The notes under the pieces were generated by a model, which was not told the origin of the DNA, ran no database searches, and saw nothing but the letters and a program-made list of their open reading frames with translations. A stretch of 64,000 nucleotides of DNA from Cupriavidus taiwanensis LMG 19424 (GTDB lineage Bacteria > Pseudomonadota > Gammaproteobacteria > Burkholderiales > Burkholderiaceae), in NCBI RefSeq assembly GCF_000069785.1, contig NC_010529.1, forward strand, positions 248,001-312,000, given 5' to 3'. Shown here piece after piece: positions 27,043 to 37,582 of this stretch. The position numbers and the translations under genes were made by a program. Each line of letters starts with the position of its first letter. Within the stretch, counting starts at the first letter, position 1.

Positions 27043-28475
27043 ATGACTTCCTATCCGGAAATTCGAATGCTGATCGCCGACAAGTGGCGCAGCGCGCCCG
27101 GTCGGCCCGTTATCAACCCATCGGACGAAACAACCATCGGCACTGTGCCAATCGCAACGACTGCAGACCTCGACGATGCCTTGTCGGCCGCGGCCGATGG
27201 TCTGAAGATCTGGCGTCGCACGTCGCCCGCACGGCGCGCCGAGATCATGCTGAAGGCGATTGACTTGATTCTCGAACGAGTCGAGGCCATTGCGACCGCC
27301 ATTGCCCTGGAGCAAGGCAAGACCCTGGCGCAGGCGCGCGCTGAGGTGCTGCGTGGTTGTGACTTGATGACATGGGATGCGAACGAAGGCAAGCGGTTGT
27401 ACGGACGTGTGATCCCGGCAGAGCCGCCCATGCGGCATACGGTGATCCGCGAACCCATTGGCGTGATTGGCGCATTCACGCCATGGAACTTCCCGATGAG
27501 TTCTCCCGCGCGCAAGGTGGGTGGTGCCCTCGCTGCCGGATGTTCGATCATTCTCAAGGCCGCTGAGGAAACGCCTGCGGGAGCCGTGATGTTGGCCCAG
27601 GCCTACCGCGATGCCGGACTTCCTGCTGGTGTGCTGAACCTGGTATTTGGAGAGCCGGGGATGATCTCGTCGTCCTGGTCGCCAGCCCGGTCGTCCGTGC
27701 CGTCACGTTTACTGGCTCCACGCTCGTGGGGAAGCACCTGGCCGGCCTGACAGCCCAACACATGAAGCCGGCGATTCTGGAGTTGGGCGGTCACGCGCCG
27801 GTCATCGTTTGCGATGATGCCGATCCCGACGCGGCAGCCCTCGCCTGCGTAAAGGGGAAATTGAACAACGCCGGGCAGATATGCGTTGCCCCTACGCGCT
27901 TCTTCGTTCATCGCAAGGTCTACGACAGGTTTGTCGAAGCATTTGCTCGGTACGGTGCCCGGATCCGGGTGGGGCATGCGCTGGAGCCGAGCAGTGATAT
28001 CGGACCTGTCGCAAATGAGCGGCGACTTGCCTGCCTTGACGAGTTGGTGAAAGACGCGATCCATCAAGGAGCTCGCCTGCTTTGCGGTGGGGAGCCATTG
28101 CCGGGCGCAGGATACATGTTCCCGTTCACCGCACTTGCCGATGTCCCGTCCACCGCCCGCGCGATGCTAGAAGAGCCATTCGGGCCTCTGAGCCTGATTG
28201 CCCCTGTCGAATCGCTCGACGAAGCCATCGAACGTGCCAACAGCCTGCCTTATGGCCTTGCCGGATACGCATTCACTCGCTCTGCAGCGGCCGCCTATCG
28301 CCTTGGCGACGAGCTGGAGGTGGGCAACCTCGCAATCAATCACCTGACTTCCGCCGTGTCGGAAACGCCATTCGGTGGCGTGAAGGAAAGCGGGTACGGA
28401 CGCGAAGGAGGCATCGAAGGGCTCGAGTGCTACACGAACGTGAAAAGCATTTCACACGTGATGGCCGACGCCTGA
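27043..28475 (+). pseudogene. NAD(P)-dependent aldehyde dehydrogenase, frameshifted
   Basis: The two halves of a succinate-semialdehyde-type dehydrogenase lie in different frames. The first (to about 27660) has GVIGAFTPWNFPMSSPARKVGGALAAGCSIILKAAEETP and ends at NLVFGEP. The second resumes as VTFTGSTLVGKHLAGL, ILELGGHAPVIVCDDAD and the catalytic Cys in NAGQICVAPTRFFVH, then EEPFGPLSLI and FGGVKESGYGREGG. Adding one G to the GGGG run at about 27657-27660 would restore one frame of about 477 residues. This is either a real lesion or a homopolymer error. Start ATG 27043 gives the natural N-terminus (MTSYPEIRMLIADKW). Its role would be to oxidise an aldehyde released by the operon's monooxygenase (inference). 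Confidence 0.85.
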
Positions 28476-28603
28476 AGCGACGAACACCAGGACAACTCCA
28501 GAAAGCACAACAACGTTCCGCCCAATCCGGCCCGTTCACGTTGGTACCTTCGGTCACCAACTTGAGCGGGGTAGGAAGTTTATTGCCACCAAAGGAGATG
28601 CAG

Positions 28604-28823
28604 ATGCGCCCCATCCATTTACTAGCCTTGCTACCCGCCGCAGGCGTGCTGATAGGCCCGTTCTTTCTGAACCGCGTTACCCCCCCAGATTCTCGGTATG
28701 CCCTTTCTGCTGGGCTGGCTGTCCCTCAATCTCGTACTCACGTCAGTTGTGATGGCGATCATCTTTCACAGCGATAGTAAGGCGCACGACGATCGCGGGA
28801 CCGCGGCTGAGGAGCACGTATGA
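28604..28823 (+). pseudogene. DUF3311-type small subunit of a sodium symporter, frameshifted
   Basis: The first frame reads MRPIHLLALLPAAGVLIGPFFLNRVTP and the second PFLLGWLSLNLVLTSVVMAIIFHSD, together the two-helix pattern of DUF3311 proteins that precede SSS-family symporters. Removing one C from the C run at about 28680-28686 joins them as RVTP-QILG-MPFLL. AAGGAG precedes the start. Its stop overlaps the symporter ATG by four bases, so translation of the symporter is normally coupled to it. The frameshift could lower symporter expression, unless it is a sequencing error. Confidence 0.75.
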
Positions 28824-30295
28824 ACAGCGCCCTGATCTTCATTTTTGGTGCCATTGCCCTGGCACTTGCGCTCGGTTTGCTGGCCAGGCGAGGAAAAAAG
28901 ATGAGCCTGGAGGAATGGGCGGTGGGCGGCCGAGGCTTCGGCACGGCAATCGTGTTCCTGTTGATGGCCGGTGAAATCTACACGACGTTCGTCTTCCTTG
29001 GCGCGAGTGGATACGCATATGGCCACGGTGGTCCGGCCTACTACATGCTGGGCTATGGAAGCCTTTGCTTTGTCCTGTCGTACTGGCTGTTACCGCTGAT
29101 CTGGCGCTATGCCAAAGCGAAGAACCTGATCTCTCAATCCGACTTCTTCGCGTCGAAGTATGACAGCCGGCCACTGGGCATCCTGGTCGCCGTTGTCGGC
29201 ATCGTGGCACTGATGCCATACCTGGTGTTGCAGCTCAAGGGGCTTGGCATTATCGTGAGCGTTGCATCGTATGGCGCCATCGACTCCAGCCACGGCATGT
29301 GGATCGGTGCCATTGTGGTGGCCTTGTACGTGGCCATCTCCGGCGTACACGGGTCCGCGTGGACGTCGGTGGTCAAGGACATCCTGGTCATGTTTGTCGC
29401 CGTGTTCCTCGGCCTCTATCTGCCGTTCCACTACCACGGTGGCGTCGGGCAGATGTTTGCGGACATCGAGGCAGCAAAGCCAGGTTTTCTTGCCCTGCGC
29501 GAGTCCGGTGAAAGCCCGGTGTGGCTGGTTTCGACCGTTCTGCTTTCGGCGCTCGGCTTCTACATGTGGCCACACATGTTCATGGCGACCTACACGGCAA
29601 AGACCGACGTGGTGTTGCGCAAGAATGCCTACGTTCTGCCGATCTACCAGTTGATGCTCTTGTTTATCTTCTTCGTCGGATTTACTGCAGTCCTGCAGAT
29701 TCCTGGGCTCAAAGGAAGCGACATCGATCTGGCACTGTTGAAGATTTCGCTGCAAACCTTCGACCCATGGTTTGTTGGTGTCATCGGGGCGGCAGGCGTT
29801 CTGACAGCGCTAGTGCCGGGTTCCATGATTCTGATGACATCGGCAACCTTGCTGGCCAATAACGTCTATCGTCCGTTGCGCCCGTCTGCCAGCAGCGCCG
29901 AGATCGTAAAGCTGAGTAAGTGGATGGCACCGTGCATCATGGCAGTCGGGCTCTTCTTCGCGCTCCAGGGCGGGAAGACGATCGTCGCACTTCTGCTGAT
30001 GGCTTACGCGTTCGTCACCCAGTTGTTCCCGGTCCTTGTGATGAGTTCGCTGCGGAATAATCCGGTGACGCCGGTCGCGGCAATGACTAGCATTGCCGTG
30101 GGAGAGGCGACGGTTGCGTGGGTGTCTTTGACTAAGCAGTCGGTGGCTTCGCTCTTTCCATTCCTGCCGGATGCTTTGAAGGACGTGAATGTCGGCGTTG
30201 TCGCACTGGTACTGAACATCGCGACGTTGATCATCGTAACCTTGCTGACGCGGCGAAGCGAGCGCCCGGGTCTGACGGCTCCGGTTTCCCAATAA
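28820..30295 (+). CDS. sodium:solute symporter (SSS family)
   Basis: A 491-residue protein with about 13 membrane segments. Family features include LEEWAVGGRGFGTAIVFLLMAGEIYTTFVFLG near the N-terminus, AYVLPIYQLMLLFIFFVGFTAV, and the VGVIGAAGVLTALVPGSMILMTSATLLANNVYRP segment in the fourth quarter that lies close to the sodium site. Such symporters with a DUF3311 partner import small organic acids or related nutrients. In this operon it is the likely importer for the substrate of the monooxygenase (inference). The gene is intact. Confidence 0.9.
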   Translation: MNSALIFIFGAIALALALGLLARRGKKMSLEEWAVGGRGFGTAIVFLLMAGEIYTTFVFLGASGYAYGHGGPAYYMLGYGSLCFVLSYWLLPLIWRYAKAKNLISQSDFFASKYDSRPLGILVAVVGIVALMPYLVLQLKGLGIIVSVASYGAIDSSHGMWIGAIVVALYVAISGVHGSAWTSVVKDILVMFVAVFLGLYLPFHYHGGVGQMFADIEAAKPGFLALRESGESPVWLVSTVLLSALGFYMWPHMFMATYTAKTDVVLRKNAYVLPIYQLMLLFIFFVGFTAVLQIPGLKGSDIDLALLKISLQTFDPWFVGVIGAAGVLTALVPGSMILMTSATLLANNVYRPLRPSASSAEIVKLSKWMAPCIMAVGLFFALQGGKTIVALLLMAYAFVTQLFPVLVMSSLRNNPVTPVAAMTSIAVGEATVAWVSLTKQSVASLFPFLPDALKDVNVGVVALVLNIATLIIVTLLTRRSERPGLTAPVSQ

Positions 30296-30342
30296 CACCT
30301 GGGTGATGTGGGCGGAGGCGATCCCTCCGCTAGGAGATTGTT

Positions 30343-30882
30343 ATGAAGACAAGCATTTTTTCCCGCGCGGCGCGTGTTGCATTCATTCAGGCGGAGTGGC
30401 ACAAAGACCTGCTGGAGAACGCGCTTGAGGGATTCCTGCGCCGCATGGTCCAACTCGGGGTGTCTACCGATGCCGTAGACTTCTTCGAAGTGCCTGGAGC
30501 ATTCGAAATTCCGCTGTTCGCCAAACGGATCGCGACACGCGGAGACTATGCGGCGATTATTGAAAGTGCGCTCGTTGTTGACGGAGGCATCTATCGGCAC
30601 GAGTTCGTCGCTCAAGCCGTCGTGGAGGGGTTGATGCGCGTGCAACTCGAAACGGACACACCGGTGTTTTCAATGGTGCTGACGCCGCACAATTTTCGAG
30701 CTGAAGAGCACATGCGCGGATTCTTCGCCAAACTCTTGATAGAGAAGGGCGATGAGGTGGCAGACGCGTGTGTTAGGGCAGTCGGCTGCCTCGAGCGCCC
30801 GGGTGGATGCATGTCTGCTGAGGCAGCACGGCATCTGGCTCCTGGACGAGTAGGCGAGCGCCTGATTTCGACCACCGCATAG
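30343..30882 (+). CDS. ribH: 6,7-dimethyl-8-ribityllumazine synthase, type II (RibH2-like)
   Basis: A 179-residue lumazine synthase. It makes the riboflavin precursor by condensing a ribityl-aminouracil with dihydroxybutanone phosphate. The substrate-site motif FFEVPGAFEIPLFAKR is clear, and ALVVDGGIYRHEFVAQAVVEGLMRVQLET with VLTPHNF follows the RibH2 pattern known from Brucella and rhizobia (decameric type) rather than the housekeeping icosahedral type. AGGAG stands before the ATG. Its place inside a flavin-monooxygenase operon suggests it raises flavin supply for that pathway. The gene is intact, with about 20 extra residues at the C-terminus (GGCMSAEAARHLAPGRVGE). Confidence 0.88.
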   Translation: MKTSIFSRAARVAFIQAEWHKDLLENALEGFLRRMVQLGVSTDAVDFFEVPGAFEIPLFAKRIATRGDYAAIIESALVVDGGIYRHEFVAQAVVEGLMRVQLETDTPVFSMVLTPHNFRAEEHMRGFFAKLLIEKGDEVADACVRAVGCLERPGGCMSAEAARHLAPGRVGERLISTTA

Positions 30883-30944
30883 GGATCCAATGCCGCCGCC
30901 AGCAGGCAGCGCGGAGACCTTTGACCATATTGAAGGGGTACATG

Positions 30945-31481
30945 ATGACCGAAATAACGATTCGCGATGCCACGCCAGAAGACATGGAAGCGGTATGTGC
31001 GATCTACAACGATGCTGTGGAGAACACGACGGCAATCTGGAATGAGGTCCTTGTCGATGTGGCCAATCGCTTGGACTGGCTTTCCGCACGGCGCAAGGCC
31101 GGCTTACCGGTTCTCGTGGCGCTGGACGCAACGGGCGTTGTGGTCGGCTATGCGTCATTTGGGGATTGGCGCGCGTTTGATGGCTATCGCCATACCGTGG
31201 AGCACTCGGTGTACGTGCGAACTGACCAGCGTGGCAAAGGTATTGCCGGCTCGCTAATGAAAGCTCTTATCGAGCGTGCGGGCGAACTCGGCAAACACAT
31301 CATAGTCAGCGCGATCGAAGCAGGTAACGCGAGCTCGATCCGTCTACATGAAAAACTGGGCTTCGAGCAGGTCGGCCTGATGAAGGAGGTTGGCACGAAG
31401 TTCGGCAAGTGGCTGGACCTTGTCTTCATGCAGCTCAACATCGACCATCGTGCTGACCCGGATGGTGCGCGGAAGCAGTAG
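30945..31481 (+). CDS. GNAT N-acetyltransferase, phosphinothricin acetyltransferase-like
   Basis: A 178-residue acetyltransferase. The start MTEITIRDATPEDMEAVCAIYNDAV, the middle GYASFGDWRAFDGYRHTVEHSVYV and the acetyl-CoA loop RTDQRGKGIAGSLMKALI with the later GFEQVGLMKEVG closely follow the Pat/Bar and methionine-sulfone acetyltransferase group. It would acetylate the amino group of a small amino-acid-like compound. ATG codons occur at 30942 and 30945; both follow GAAGGGG. In the operon it may detoxify or modify a pathway intermediate (inference). Confidence 0.85.
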   Translation: MTEITIRDATPEDMEAVCAIYNDAVENTTAIWNEVLVDVANRLDWLSARRKAGLPVLVALDATGVVVGYASFGDWRAFDGYRHTVEHSVYVRTDQRGKGIAGSLMKALIERAGELGKHIIVSAIEAGNASSIRLHEKLGFEQVGLMKEVGTKFGKWLDLVFMQLNIDHRADPDGARKQ

Positions 31482-31847
31482 CGCATACGTGTGCTCCATC
31501 GTTTCCCCTCGCCGATCAAAGGTGCTGCGCTGGCTGATACCGCGGATTGAAGTCCGCTCCCAGCAACAGAATGCATTCCCAGAGTATGGCTCAATCTTCA
31601 AATGCTGCTCTGAAGTCGGGATGGCTTCGTCTCGACCCTGTATTGACAATAGCCACCGCGCAATTGTTCGGAACCTCGCTTTGGTTCAGCGCCAACAGCG
31701 CGGCCGACGATCTTGCCCGGACGTGGGGGCTGACGGCCGCAAACATTGGCATGCTCACGGCGGCGGTTCAGAGCGGCTTCATACTGGGTACCCTGGTATT
31801 CGCCGTATTCGGACTCGCGGACAGGTTCTCGGCGAGCCGAATTTTTT

Positions 31848-33150
31848 GGTTCATCGAGGAATTCCGGGGAAGGCTGCGCGGATTTTGAGGAAGAAGTATT
31901 CCTCGTCGCGATAGCCGTACGCGCGGCGCTTGATGACCTTGATGGTGTTGTTGATGCCTTCGACCACGCTGGTGTTCAATGGGTGGCGGCAGCGGGCCAA
32001 GATGCCATGCCAGTAGCCTTGCAGGCGCTTCGCAAACAACTCCAGGGCAGGTATTCGGCTCTGCCGAGCCTGCTCGCACCATTGCTCCCAAGCTTTTTGC
32101 GCCCACGCCGGGCGGCGGTAGAACCATAGCCGCTTTAGCTCGTCGCGCAACAGATAGACTGTCAGCAATGGCCGGTTCGCCTCCAGGACCTCATCCAGAT
32201 GAACCGCCTGGGGGACGCTCAAGTTCTCCCGATTCCGCAGCAGTAGCCAGCGTGTGGACTTGAGCACCCGTCTGGCCGGCCGATCGTGCCGCAGCTGATT
32301 GGCCTGATCCACCCGTACTCGGTCGATGACCTCACGCCCGTACTTAGCTACCACGTGGAACAGGTCGAAGACCACCTCTGCTTGCGGGCAATGCGCCCGG
32401 ATCTCCAACTCATACGCGGTCGTCATGTCGATGGCGACGGCCTCGATGCGCTGCGCAACGCCGGCGGGGAGCTGCTCAAAGAAGGCTCGGGCGGTCTCGC
32501 GTGAGCGCCCCTGTCCGATCCAGAGCACCTGCCGCCCAATGGGGTCGACTACCACCGTGGCATATCGATGCCCCTTGTGTAGCGCGAACTCATCCATGGC
32601 CAGGTAGCGGATATTGGACCAGTCCGGCTCGGCCACTGCCTCACGCAAGCGAGCCTTATCGATCGATTTAACTGTGTGCCAGCCCAGATCGTAGAAGGCC
32701 GCCACCGCCTGCACCGTACAGTGGCGCAACAAGTGGCCGCAAGCCTGGGCCAAGCGGGCCGTCACGCGTTGGTAGCGCCCAAGCCATTCCAGCCGCTCCA
32801 GCCTCGGACCGCCGCAACGGTCGCACCAAACGCGCCGGCGCGGCACGTGCAGTACGACCCGATACTCGAACAGCGGAAGGTCCCGGACTCGCCTGACCAC
32901 TGTCTCATGCACCTGATGGCAGCGCGCGCCACACTCCTCGCAATGCATGACCTTGCTGACCGGCTTCAAGTACAACGACAGCGTACGGCTCTCTCCCTCC
33001 GGCCATTCCACGCGCTCCAGCCGGTAGCCCTTCCAGCAACCCAGTGCTTGCAGCGTCTTGCGATCCAGCACACATCCCCCTGATACCTGAAGAAACAGAC
33101 ATCAGCATACAAAATGTGCTCTTTCGGGCCACGGTTTTCTGCGAAGAACC
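31848..33150 (-). mobile_element. ISL3-family insertion sequence, copy C
   Basis: The same 1303-base element as copies A and B, in the same orientation as B. It has a perfect 8-base target duplication AATTTTTT at 31840-31847 and 33151-33158. This is the cleanest insertion of the three and fixes the ends of the element. Confidence 0.95.
31851..33071 (-). CDS. ISL3-family transposase (copy C)
   Basis: 406 residues, identical to copies A and B, with intact zinc-binding and DDE motifs. Confidence 0.92.
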   Translation of the reverse strand: MLDRKTLQALGCWKGYRLERVEWPEGESRTLSLYLKPVSKVMHCEECGARCHQVHETVVRRVRDLPLFEYRVVLHVPRRRVWCDRCGGPRLERLEWLGRYQRVTARLAQACGHLLRHCTVQAVAAFYDLGWHTVKSIDKARLREAVAEPDWSNIRYLAMDEFALHKGHRYATVVVDPIGRQVLWIGQGRSRETARAFFEQLPAGVAQRIEAVAIDMTTAYELEIRAHCPQAEVVFDLFHVVAKYGREVIDRVRVDQANQLRHDRPARRVLKSTRWLLLRNRENLSVPQAVHLDEVLEANRPLLTVYLLRDELKRLWFYRRPAWAQKAWEQWCEQARQSRIPALELFAKRLQGYWHGILARCRHPLNTSVVEGINNTIKVIKRRAYGYRDEEYFFLKIRAAFPGIPR

Positions 33151-34108
33151 AATTTTTTGCCTTTCGGCACTGCTTGGTGCTGCTTTCAACGCGTGGTTCG
33201 CGTGTCTGTCAGGGGATTTCTCCGCAGCAATCGCACTTCGGTTTGCTGTGGGCGTATGTCTCGCTGGCGTCTATCCGATTGGGATGAAGCTGATTATTAG
33301 CTGGGCCCCCGATAGAGCAGGGGCAGCGCTTGCATTGCTGGTAGGCATGCTGACCTTAGGGAGCGCGCTGCCGCATGGCTTGCGAATTATGGCCGCACAA
33401 TGGCCGTGGCAGTACGTCATGGCTGGCTCTTCGGTGCTGGCAGGTATTGCGGCAGTCATGGTCATCTACTTGGGTAACGGACCGCACTTGCCGATGCGCC
33501 GCCCGGGCGGCCCGAATCCGGGTAATCCATTGCACGCGTTTCGCGATCCCCAGTTCAGAGCGATTGCGGTAGGTTATTTCGGGCACATGTGGGAGCTTTA
33601 TGCCTTCTGGACCATACTACCCATGCTCGTTGCACGCTCGCCCCTGCCTTCGCTTTTCGAAACACAGGGCATCTCAGCGCTGGCCTTCGCCATCATTGGG
33701 GTTGGCGCCATTGGGTGCGTCTTCGGCGGCGTGCTAACCCGCTGGGTAGATAGTGCCCGCGTCGCGCTCAGCGCTCTCGCGATTTCAGGAGTGTGCTGCT
33801 TTCTCTTGCCGTTCGCGGCAGACGCGCTGTCACGGGGTTGCCTGTTGGTTTTTTTCTTGATTTGGGGAGCGGCAGTTGTCGCAGATTCCCCGCAGTTTTC
33901 AGCGTTAGCTGCCAAGACATGCCCTCTGCCCTTGGTCGGCGGTGCACTCGCCATTCAGAACTCGATTGGATTTGCGCTGACGGTGGCTTCCATTACCCTC
34001 GTGTCCACGTTGCTAGGGGACCTGGGCATGAAAACGTCCTGGGTGCTTCTGCCGGGCCCAGTTTTGGGAATCATAGGCTTCCTGTCGTTGCGCCGCAGTT
34101 CCCGCTGA

Positions 34109-34983
34109 CAGCGGCTGCGGCAGCGAACGCTCGGCTCGGATATGTGTCGGGAATCGCTCCTTAACGCCCGATCAATATAGTTGAATGCGCGTCTAGCACG
34201 CAAGTACGGCCGCTTTCGGCGCCGTCCATGTTGCAGTTCACAAGGATGTCGGCTGCAGGGGTGAACTTGCTCGAGGCAACCCCCCCGTTTCCTAAACAGG
34301 CCGCATTCAGAAGGATTCACTCATGAGCAAGGTCCGTCGCGGGAAGGTACGAAAACCGTGACCACGATCTTTACCGTAGGCGCGATACTCCGCGAATACA
34401 CCGGCGAAGTACTCTACTCTCCACTTCAATGGTGCGCTGGCAGGCTGGACCGCGTGGTCAGCGATCTGGAGTTCTAGATGCTGGAAGGCATTTCAGCGAC
34501 CTCGATATCCCTTGATCGGCTCAGCAGAGGAGCGTGCGACTTGAGCGGCCGGAACCCCCATGGGGCACTTCACGGGTTCTGGGCGCATTGACCCGAAGCC
34601 TCGGAAAGTCTTCTTTACGCCCGTTGGCTGCCAACGCCATGTGACACTTCCGCTCATTGCCGACAAGCGTCAGCATTAGGATTTCATATTGGTGTGGTCA
34701 GTCCACTGACCACGTCGAGGAACGGCTGTCTTGTTCTCGAGCGAAGGAGATCGCAGGCGTGCACACACGGCGCTATGCTTGAGCTGCGATGGGGCCGCAG
34801 TGGAAGCATGCGCCCTTTCAACCGGCTACTCTAGGGAAGTGCTTATGTGGACGCCTCCCGGATAGCAAGGTCGATTTGACATGGTGGTCGACAGGTAGAG
34901 GCAGCACGCTTATGTCCGGCCCGTTTGTTGCAGGCCTTAAGGCCTGCTGGCCCATATGGAATTCGCTGACGAGGTCCCCAGCT
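34109..34983. other. 875-base stretch without a supported gene
   Basis: Only short frames occur. One of about 39 codons near 34358-34480 (with VGAILREYTGEVLYSPLQW) looks protein-like but has no family match I know. The stretch ends at the left end of an IS21 element in the sequence CCCCAGCT, which is the partner of a target duplication now found at 48431-48438. Confidence 0.4.
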
Positions 34984-35266
34984 TGCGTATTTCGGGGCGC
35001 TTGATCAGCGATTTCGGGGGAACGTGATCACCTGTTTCGGCGGGAAGCTGCTCGCTGGTTTCGGCGGAACGTGATCACTTCGACGACGCTGCCGAAATCG
35101 GTGATCACGATCCCGAAACGAGTGATCACGTTGCCGAAATAGGTGATCAAGCAGCCGAAACGGGTGATCACGCACCGTAATGGGGCCGGGCAAGGGCTGG
35201 GGTGGGACTGCGCATGGACTAGAACGCCGGCGATACGCTGCTTCCTTTTTGCAAGGAAGCAAGCTG

Positions 35267-36819
35267 ATGCCGGCCAACCGGATGACCATGCGCAAGATCA
35301 AGGAAGTGCTTCGCCTGAAATGGGCGTGTGGCCTTTCGCACCGGCAGATCGCTAGGGCGACGGGTGTGAGTGTTGGTGCCGTTTCGCAGTACGCGCGATG
35401 GCGAAGGCAGCGGGGCTGGATTGGGCGCAGGCGGATAGCCTGAACGAGGATACGCTGGAGCAGCGGCTGTTCGGCGCACAGAAGCCGGCCAACAGCCCGG
35501 GCGGACGGGTGACGCCGGACTTCCCCTACCTGCACCGCGAGCTGCGCCGCAAGGGCGTGACACTGCAGTTGCTGTGGGAGGAATACCTGGACGCGAATCC
35601 CGGGGTCCCCATTTACCAATACACGCAGTTCTGCTGCCGTTACCGGGACTGGGCAGCGACACTCAAGCGGTCCATGCGCCAGCAGCACCGCGCCGGCGAG
35701 AAGCTGTTTGCGGACTTCGCAGGTCAGATGGTGCCGATTCTGGACCCGGAAGGCGGCCTTGCGTTTGAAGCCAGCATCTTCGTCGCTGTGCTTGGCGCGT
35801 CGAATTACACATACGCGTGCGCCACCCGGGGGCAGACCACCGCCGACTGGATCGGGGGAATGGTCTGTGCGATGGAATTCGCCGGCGGCGTGCCTGAGCT
35901 GCTTGTGCCGGACAACCCGCGCGCGCTGGTGGCTCGCCCTGACCGATACGAGCCAGTGCTGTCCCGAACTGCAGAAGACTTCGTTCATCACTACGGCACG
36001 GCCATGCTGCCGGCACGGCCGCGCAAACCGCAAGACAAGGCCAAGGTCGAGACCGGCGTGCTGATCGTCGAGCGGTGGATCCTGGCGCGGCTGCGCAACC
36101 ATCGCTTTTACAGCTTGGGCGAGCTCAACAAGGCCATCAAGAAGCTCGTCGCCGACCTGAATGACCGACCGTTCAAGAAGCTGCCTGGCACGCGCCGGGA
36201 GTGGTTCGAGCGGTTGGACCGGCCAGTGTTGCGACCGCTGCCGCCGCGGCGCTACGAAGTTGCAACGTTCAAACAATGCCGCGTCAACGTCGACTACCAC
36301 GTCGAGATCGACGGTCACTACTACAGCGTGCCGCATGCCCTGGTGCGAAAGGCGGTCGAGGCTCGCGTAACCCGCCACACCATCGAGATCCTGTACGGTG
36401 GCAAACGGGTGGCGCTGCACGCGCGCAATACCCGCAAGGGCAGCCACAGCACGGTCAAGGAACACATGCCGGTGGCCCACCGCGCGCACCTCGAATGGAC
36501 GCCCGGCCGGCTGCTCAACTGGGCAGCCTCGATTGGGCCCAACGTCGCCGTCATCGTCGAATACCAGCTCACCCACAAGAGCCATCCCGAGATGGGCTAT
36601 CGCGCCTGCCTGGGTCTGCTGAGTCTGGCCAAGAAGTACAGCAAGGAGCGGCTCGAAGCCGCTTGCGCTCGCGCCGTCGCCATTGGCTCGCTCACGCGTA
36701 AGTCTGTGGTCTCCATCCTTGAAAACCATCTGGACCGGCAAGCCACTCTGCCGGTATCGCAAACCGAGTGGCATTCCCCCATGCACGACAACGTGCGCGG
36801 ACCCGACTACTACCATTAG
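35267..36819 (+). CDS. istA: IS21-family transposase IstA, type b, with an apparent -1 frameshift
   Basis: An N-terminal helix-turn-helix ([27 protein letters not shown]) lies in one frame and the rest, starting [19 protein letters not shown] at 35398, in the -1 frame. The main part has the DDE core ([35 protein letters not shown]-like [16 protein letters not shown]) and the C-terminal domain with [18 protein letters not shown]. The break falls at about 35390-35400. Both copies in the window share it, so it is either an old lesion copied along or a recoding signal. If the second frame alone is used, the product lacks its DNA-binding domain. Confidence 0.8.
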
Positions 36820-36826
36820 GAAAACT

Positions 36827-37582
36827 ATGCTGATGCAACACACCGTCGGCCAGCTCAAGGCCCTCAAGCTCGACGGGATGGCGCGGGCCTTCGAGGAACA
36901 GTCTGCCCTGACCGCCAGTTCCAGCCTGCCGTTCGAAGAACGCTTCTCCATGCTGGTCGACCGGGAGATTGCTTGGCGCGACACCAGGCGCCTGGAGCGG
37001 CTGCTGCGCTCGGCCAAGCTCAAGCACACCCAGGCATGCCTCGAGGATGTGGTCTATGACGGCAGTCGCGGCCTTGATCAGCGGCTGGTCGCTACCCTGG
37101 CCAGTTGCGACTGGATCCGCAACGCTCAGAGCCTCATCCTGACCGGGGCGACCGGTGCCGGCAAGTCCTGGTTGGCCTGTGCGTTTGCTCAGCAGGCCTG
37201 TCGACAGGGATTCTCTGCTCTCTATCTGCGGGTGCCTCGACTGTTCGAGGAACTGCAGATCGCCCACGGCGACGGGAGCTTTACGCGCCGCCTGGCGCAA
37301 CTCGCACGCATCGATGTTCTGGTGCTGGACGACTGGGGCCTACAGGAGCCTTCTGAAAGCGCTCGCGGCGATCTGCTGGAAGTTCTGGACGACCGCGTCG
37401 GTACCCGCTCGACCATCGTGACAAGCCAGCTCCCGATCGAGCATTGGCACCAGTGGTTGAATGATCCGACGCTGGCTGACGCCATCCTGGACCGGCTGGT
37501 CCACCAGGCGCACAAGGTGGCGCTCAAAGGCGAATCCATGCGCAAGCGCACGGCAACCGACGCCAAGAAACGGGCATCGTGA
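36827..37582 (+). CDS. istB: IS21-family helper ATPase IstB, type b
   Basis: A 251-residue AAA+ ATPase. Walker A is [17 protein letters not shown] (about residue 110), Walker B is [14 protein letters not shown] (about 168), and [28 protein letters not shown] is the conserved C-terminal region. The N-terminus [16 protein letters not shown] is typical. The ATG at 36827 lies eight bases after the istA stop; the open frame extends upstream into istA and should not be used. Intact. Confidence 0.92.
   Translation: MLMQHTVGQLKALKLDGMARAFEEQSALTASSSLPFEERFSMLVDREIAWRDTRRLERLLRSAKLKHTQACLEDVVYDGSRGLDQRLVATLASCDWIRNAQSLILTGATGAGKSWLACAFAQQACRQGFSALYLRVPRLFEELQIAHGDGSFTRRLAQLARIDVLVLDDWGLQEPSESARGDLLEVLDDRVGTRSTIVTSQLPIEHWHQWLNDPTLADAILDRLVHQAHKVALKGESMRKRTATDAKKRAS

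Larger units (their letters stand above)
31586..34108 (+). pseudogene. MFS transporter interrupted by ISL3 copy C
   Basis: The 5' part (31586-31847) encodes LDPVLTIATAQLFGTSLWFSANSAADDLARTWGL and further helices. After the IS, from 33159, the frame continues exactly as CLSALLGAAFNAWFACLSG, then VGVCLAGVYPIGMKLIISWAPDRAG, IMAAQWPWQYVMAG and on to the stop. Removing the 1303-base IS and one copy of the 8-base duplication AATTTTTT restores a single frame of about 400 residues with about 12 helices. Upstream in-frame starts exist (31571, and a TTG at 31547); I chose MAQSSN. It was the last gene of the catabolic operon and a likely exporter or importer. Confidence 0.88.

Noticed and set aside
35005..37029. 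674-codon minus-strand open frame (and its mirror at 49085-51109)
   Set aside because: It runs antisense to istA/istB of the IS21-b copies, is rich in Arg, Ala and Val, and has no domain; it is a high-GC shadow frame.
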